A stretch of DNA of 64,000 nt from NCBI GenBank assembly GCA_046330315.1, contig JAXLSZ010000008.1:124001-188000 (forward strand), written 5' to 3'. The stretch's first letter is position 1; each line of letters starts with the position of its first letter. The translations under genes and the position numbers were made by a program. This stretch comes from JAXLSZ01 sp046330315 (GTDB lineage Bacteria; Actinomycetota; Thermoleophilia; Solirubrobacterales; 70-9). Shown here piece after piece: positions 60,395 through 64,000 of this stretch. A model generated the notes under the pieces. It was not told the DNA's origin and did not search any database. It saw only the letters and a program-made list of their open reading frames with translations.

Positions 60395-62022
60395 TGAGCC
60401 GCCAGCAGCCACCACCAGTGGGGCTGGCCGCCATCCTGGAGCTCCAGCTCGACGCCCTCCGGCGTGTGGGCGGGGATCTCCTCGAGGGCGATCGGCGCCC
60501 CGGCGCCGCCGATCACGGTGACGATCTCGGCGCCCGCGGCGAGCCTCTCGACGGTCTCGGCCAGCGTGCTCCCGGCGCCACCCCAGGCGACGATCTCCTC
60601 GCCGACGAAGCCGACCGCGTCACCGCGCCGAAAGCGCCCCTGGGGATCGTCGCGGGCAGCCGGCGCGACCCCGCCGGTCGCAAGGTCGCCGAGCGCCCCG
60701 GCGAGCCTGCGGGCGTTGGTCTCCGCGTCGGCGGCAGGGTCCAGCTCGACCATCGCGAGCAGGCCCGCCTGCTGGGTGGTCGAGGGAACCACGCGAGCCG
60801 GCTTCTCGGAGACCTCGCAGGCCCGCTCGGCGGCCATGATCACGTTCGAGGAGTTGGGCAGGACGAGGATCTCCTCCGCGGGAACCGCGTGGACACCGGC
60901 CAGCAGCTCGTAGGTCGAGGGGTTGAGCGTCTCGCCGCCGGAGACCACCCGCGCGCCGAGATCGGCGAAGAGCCGCTCCAGCCCCGCCCCGGCCACCACC
61001 GCCACCACGCCGGTCCGGGCCGGCCTCAGCCTGGCGGCGCGCTCGGCGATCTGCTCCCGCATGTCGGCCACGTCCACGTTGGCCACCGTCCCGGTTCCGT
61101 CGAAGATGGCGACCGCGGCCTCCGGCTGGTCGGTGTGGACGTGCACCTTCAGGGTCACCTGGTCGCCGACCACGAGCACCGAGTCGCCGATCTCCTCGAG
61201 CGCCGGGACGAATTCGCGCCCCGCCTGGCCCGCGCCGGCGACGATGAAGTTCGTGCAGTAGCGGTAGCGGCTGTCCTCGTGGTGGGGGCGGGTCAGGCGG
61301 GCCGGGTCCTGGCGGGCGACCTCGGGCACCTCGGCCTCGTCACCCCGCAGCCCGGCCACGACGCCCGAGAGGATCAGCACCAGCCCGTAGCCACCGGCGT
61401 CCACGACACCCGACTCGCGCAGGACCTCGAGCTGCTCGGGGGTGCGCTCGACCGCCCGCTCTCCGTCCTTCATCGCCTGCTCGAGGACCGCGGCGAGGAT
61501 CGCGTCCTGCTCGGCGTCGGTGACCGTCCGGTCCAGCCGCTGGCTCGCGGAGTCGAGCCGGGCGAGCTGGCGCGCCACCGAGTGCGCCATCTCGCGGAAG
61601 ACGGTGAGCATCGTTCCCTCGGCCGGGTCGCGCACCGAGTCGTAGGCCGCGTCGGCGGCGCTCGCGAAGGCCGAGGCGACCAGCACCGGGTCGACCAGCT
61701 CCCCGGGCCTCGAGGCCAGCTCCTCCGCCGCACCGCGCACGATCTGGCTGAGGATCACCCCGGAGTTGCCGCGGGCCCCCATCAGCGCCGCCCGCGCCAG
61801 CGTCTGGACGAGCTCCGTGCGCCCCAGGTCGTCCAGCTCGGTCCCTTCGAGATGGTCGAGCTCCTCCATCACGGCCCGCATCGTCATCGCCATGTTGTCG
61901 CCCGTGTCGCCGTCGGCGACCGGGAAGACGTTGAGGTCGTTCACCTCCTGGCGGCGCGCTTCCAGCACTGTGTAGGCGCTGGCGACCACGCGCCGGAAGC
62001 GCTGGATCGAGGGATCGCCCAT
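60391..62022 (-). CDS. fakA: DhaL/DegV-type fatty acid kinase FakA-like protein
   Basis: A 543-residue protein: N-terminal DhaL kinase domain (NDLNVFPVADGDTGDNMAMT with the Asp cluster; ALMGARGNSGVILSQIVRG), a linker, and a C-terminal DAK1/DegV-like domain (RYCTNFIVAGAGQAGREFVP, LKVHVHTDQPEAAVAIFDG). In relatives it phosphorylates fatty acids bound to FakB; no fakB is in the window. It is encoded between rpmB and recG, the usual position. Confidence 0.92.
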   Translation of the reverse strand: MGDPSIQRFRRVVASAYTVLEARRQEVNDLNVFPVADGDTGDNMAMTMRAVMEELDHLEGTELDDLGRTELVQTLARAALMGARGNSGVILSQIVRGAAEELASRPGELVDPVLVASAFASAADAAYDSVRDPAEGTMLTVFREMAHSVARQLARLDSASQRLDRTVTDAEQDAILAAVLEQAMKDGERAVERTPEQLEVLRESGVVDAGGYGLVLILSGVVAGLRGDEAEVPEVARQDPARLTRPHHEDSRYRYCTNFIVAGAGQAGREFVPALEEIGDSVLVVGDQVTLKVHVHTDQPEAAVAIFDGTGTVANVDVADMREQIAERAARLRPARTGVVAVVAGAGLERLFADLGARVVSGGETLNPSTYELLAGVHAVPAEEILVLPNSSNVIMAAERACEVSEKPARVVPSTTQQAGLLAMVELDPAADAETNARRLAGALGDLATGGVAPAARDDPQGRFRRGDAVGFVGEEIVAWGGAGSTLAETVERLAAGAEIVTVIGGAGAPIALEEIPAHTPEGVELELQDGGQPHWWWLLAAQ

Positions 62023-62044
62023 CCCCCCTGAATCTAGCGGCGCC

Positions 62045-62236
62045 TCAGGCCGCCTTCGTGACCTTGTTGGCCTTCAGGCAGCGGGTGCAGACGTAGACCC
62101 GGCGGCTGCGACCGCCCTCGCTGATCCGCACCTTCTGGAGGTTGGGGTCGAAGCGCCGCTTCGTGGCGACCATCGAGTGGCTGCGGGACTGGCCGAAGGC
62201 CGGACCCTTGCCGCAGCTATGGCATACCCTTGCCAT
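62045..62236 (-). CDS. rpmB: Ribosomal protein bL28
   Basis: ATG 62236 gives 63 residues: MARVCHSCGKGPAFGQSRSH, then KRRFDPNLQKVRISEGGRSR and VYVCTRCLKANKVTKAA, with both CxxC pairs so zinc-binding. The start is fixed by family alignment. The ATG shares its C and A-T bases with the divergent gene's ATG (CATG), leaving no leader, so its transcript either starts inside the neighbour or is leaderless. Confidence 0.93.
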   Translation of the reverse strand: MARVCHSCGKGPAFGQSRSHSMVATKRRFDPNLQKVRISEGGRSRRVYVCTRCLKANKVTKAA

Positions 62237-62984
62237 GACGATCGTGGATGGTAGCCGGATCGAAGTCGATGCACGTTTCAACGGCCCGGCCGGCAGCGGT
62301 CAGGGCGGCTACAGTTGCGGGCTCTTCTCAGCGGCGGTGGAGGGGCCGGCCGCGGTCACCCTGCGCCGGCCGGTCCCGGTCGGCAGGCAGCTCGCGCTCG
62401 AGCGCGCCGGAGAGGGGGCACGCGTCACCGACGGGGACGACCTGGTCGCAGAGGTCCGCCCCTCCGCCCTCGCCCTCGACGTGCCGGCGCCGGTCAGCCC
62501 CGAGGAGGCCGAGCTGGCAAGCAGCCGTTTCACGGAGGCCGACGAGGTATTCGCGCACTGCTTCGTTTGCGGCACGCGCCGGGAGGACTCGCAGCGTGTC
62601 TTCGCCGGCCCGCTCGACGTCCCGGGATCGGTGGCGAGCCCCTGGACCCCGGGCGACCGCTGGCTGGCCCCCGACGGTGGCAGGGTGCTCGACGAGTTCG
62701 TCTGGGCCGTTCTGGACTGCCCGACCGCCTACGCCCTCTGGGCCCTCCGCCCGGGTCGGCTGGCGATGCTCGGCAGGATGTCGGCGGAGGTCACGGAGCC
62801 GGTAGGGCTCGGCGAGCCGTGCGTCGTCATGGCATGGACGATCGAGAGCGAAGGGCGCAAGCACCGCACCGGTGCGGCTCTCTTCGGTCCCGGCGGTCGG
62901 CGCAAGGCCGTTGCGGAGGTGCTGATGATCGAGGTGGGCGCGATCCCGCTGGACGCCGCTGGCAGAGGTGGCCCGGCGCCCTAG
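62235..62984 (+). CDS. Hotdog-fold thioesterase-like protein
   Basis: ATG 62235 (or GTG 62244) gives 249 residues. The C-terminal half has a PaaI/hotdog-like layout: HCFVCGTRREDSQRVFAGPL, LDEFVWAVLDCPTAYALWAL and MSAEVTEPVGLGEPCVVMAW. The HCFVCG motif is characteristic of actinobacterial thioesterase-like proteins. Activity on acyl-CoA is inferred. It overlaps rpmB's start on the other strand by two bases and converges with ribH by four bases. Confidence 0.78.
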   Translation: MTIVDGSRIEVDARFNGPAGSGQGGYSCGLFSAAVEGPAAVTLRRPVPVGRQLALERAGEGARVTDGDDLVAEVRPSALALDVPAPVSPEEAELASSRFTEADEVFAHCFVCGTRREDSQRVFAGPLDVPGSVASPWTPGDRWLAPDGGRVLDEFVWAVLDCPTAYALWALRPGRLAMLGRMSAEVTEPVGLGEPCVVMAWTIESEGRKHRTGAALFGPGGRRKAVAEVLMIEVGAIPLDAAGRGGPAP

Positions 62985-63472
62985 CCGAGGCGGTCCCTCA
63001 GCAGGGCCATCCGGCAGACCGTGAGGGCCGCGTTTCGCCCCTGGTCGCGACGGTCCCCTCCCGCGCGGGCCAGGGCCTGCTCCATGGAGGCGCAGGTGAT
63101 CACCCCGAAAGAGCAGGGCACCCCGGTCGAGAGCTGCACCTCCTGGACGCCGCGCGAGGTCTGCTCGCAGACGTAGTCGTAGTGGTCGGTCTCACCGCGG
63201 ATCACCACACCGAGGCAGACGACCCCGGCGAAGCGGCCGCTGCGCGCGCAGAGCTGCGCGGCGAAGGGCAGCTCGAACGCCCCCGGCACCGGATAGGTGT
63301 GGACCGAGGCCTCGCTGACGCCGGCCATCTCGAAGCCCTCGGCCGCGCCGTTGCAGAGCCGCTCCGCGAGGTCCTCGTAGAAGCGCCCGACGGTGACGGC
63401 GAACTCCAGTCGCGAGAGCTGATCACGTTCGGAGTCGGTGAAACGCTCGTGGAAGGGCAGGGCCTCAGCCAT
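62981..63472 (-). CDS. ribH: 6,7-dimethyl-8-ribityllumazine synthase
   Basis: A 163-residue lumazine synthase, penultimate step of riboflavin synthesis. Key parts are RFYEDLAERLCNGAAEGFEM, YPVPGAFELPFAAQL, VVCLGVVIRGETDHYDYVCE (catalytic His in the ETDHY region) and PCSFGVITCASMEQALAR. It overlaps ribBA by eight bases. Confidence 0.95.
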   Translation of the reverse strand: MAEALPFHERFTDSERDQLSRLEFAVTVGRFYEDLAERLCNGAAEGFEMAGVSEASVHTYPVPGAFELPFAAQLCARSGRFAGVVCLGVVIRGETDHYDYVCEQTSRGVQEVQLSTGVPCSFGVITCASMEQALARAGGDRRDQGRNAALTVCRMALLRDRLG

Positions 63473-64000
63473 CCCCGGACGCGTCCTCCTCGCGAAGCAT
63501 CTCCTCGTCGAGGGCGAGTCCCTGATGGTGGAGGATGTGGCCCAGGCGGTCGCGCTTGGCCCTCAGGTAGTCGGCGTTGTGGGCGTTGGGCGCCGCCTCG
63601 ATCGGCACCTGCTCGGTCACCGAGAGCCCGTAGCCGTCGAGACCGACGATCTTCTTCGGGTTGTTGGTGAGGATGCGGATGCTGGTCAGCCCGAGGTCGG
63701 CGAGGATTTGGGCGCCGATCCCGTAGTCCCGCAGGTCGGCCGGCAGGCCGAGCTTGAGGTTGGCCTCCACCGTGTCCGCCCCCTCCTCCTGGAGCTTGTA
63801 GGCGCGCAGCTTGTTGAGCAGCCCGATGCCCCTCCCCTCCTGGGAGAGGTAGAGAAGCACCCCCCTCCCCTCGCTCTCGATCATCGAGAGAGCCGCGGCG
63901 AGCTGCTCGCCGCAGTCGCACCGCAGGCTTCCGAAGACGTCGCCGGTGAGGCACTCGCTGTGCACCCGCACCAGCACGTCGGAGGCACCGGCGACCTCTC
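63465..64000 (-). CDS. GTP cyclohydrolase II domain of RibBA (N-terminal part outside window)
   Basis: The open frame enters from the right edge. It contains zinc-binding CLTGDVFGSLRCDCGEQL, the catalytic region LLYLSQEGRGIGLLNKLRAY and DYGIGAQILADLGLTSIRIL, with the family end NPKKIVGLDGYGLSV. It hydrolyses GTP to start riboflavin synthesis. The DHBP synthase half, if the protein is a fused RibBA, lies outside; a free ribA is possible. It overlaps ribH in the same order as most rib operons. Confidence 0.9.
   Translation of the reverse strand, partial: EVAGASDVLVRVHSECLTGDVFGSLRCDCGEQLAAALSMIESEGRGVLLYLSQEGRGIGLLNKLRAYKLQEEGADTVEANLKLGLPADLRDYGIGAQILADLGLTSIRILTNNPKKIVGLDGYGLSVTEQVPIEAAPNAHNADYLRAKRDRLGHILHHQGLALDEEMLREEDASGDG

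Overview
The window is high-GC (about 70% by eye) bacterial chromosome. Gene content and protein style point to Actinomycetota, most likely class Thermoleophilia (Solirubrobacterales-like): a DUF2630 protein, a FliA/WhiG sigma factor, an EF-G2 type GTPase, GTG starts and GTGA/ATGA overlaps. The lineage is inferred from family resemblance, not measured.

Positions 1-8925 are an integrated element ending at the 3' end of a tRNA-Cys gene (8926-8996). It carries a nearly complete tyrosine integrase at the left edge, a small excisionase-like HTH protein, a TOPRIM+AAA primase/helicase-like replication protein, zinc-motif and coiled-coil proteins, and a frameshifted gene resembling phage scaffold proteins. 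A three-gene block on the opposite strand (1936-3158) encodes two small secreted cysteine-containing proteins and one membrane protein. No capsid, portal, terminase or conjugation gene is visible, so a phage satellite or integrative plasmid is more likely than a full prophage.

Positions 9-20 kb are mixed: a potassium-channel-like protein, a secreted penicillin-acylase family hydrolase, a secreted protein with a decayed paralogue nearby, a copper nitrite reductase lipoprotein behind a palindromic operator candidate, and a beta-propeller protein. Two tRNA-Gly copies follow, one intact and one decayed. They flank a methyltransferase gene cut by a complete IS3-family element with a 3-bp target duplication.

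Positions 20-38 kb hold housekeeping and envelope genes: VOC protein, RNase H-like protein, EF-G2, sigma factor, XerD-like recombinase behind a cluster of inverted repeats, L,D-transpeptidase, epimerase plus acyltransferase, 5-formyl-THF cyclo-ligase, alpha/beta hydrolase, ilvD, thiD, dprA-comM and yraN.

Positions 38-64 kb are two long core runs on the minus strand. The first is ffh-rpsP-khpA-trmD-rplS-lepB-rnhB. The second is rpmB-fakA-recG-rsmD-coaD-DivIVA-like, then an accessory block at about 50.4-56.6 kb, then DUF177-rpmF-plsX-acpP-rnc-smc-ftsY. The accessory block contains a methyltransferase, an AbiEi-DUF559 protein, enoyl-CoA hydratase/SDR genes and an aminoglycoside-phosphotransferase-like kinase. 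ribH and the end of ribBA close the window.

Most unusual: an SMC protein with no visible hinge, an RNase III lacking a catalytic acidic residue, a 29-bp repeat array that forms a chain of ten-codon mini-ORFs coupled to a methyltransferase start, an acidic tail on bL19, and the tRNA-Cys element itself.
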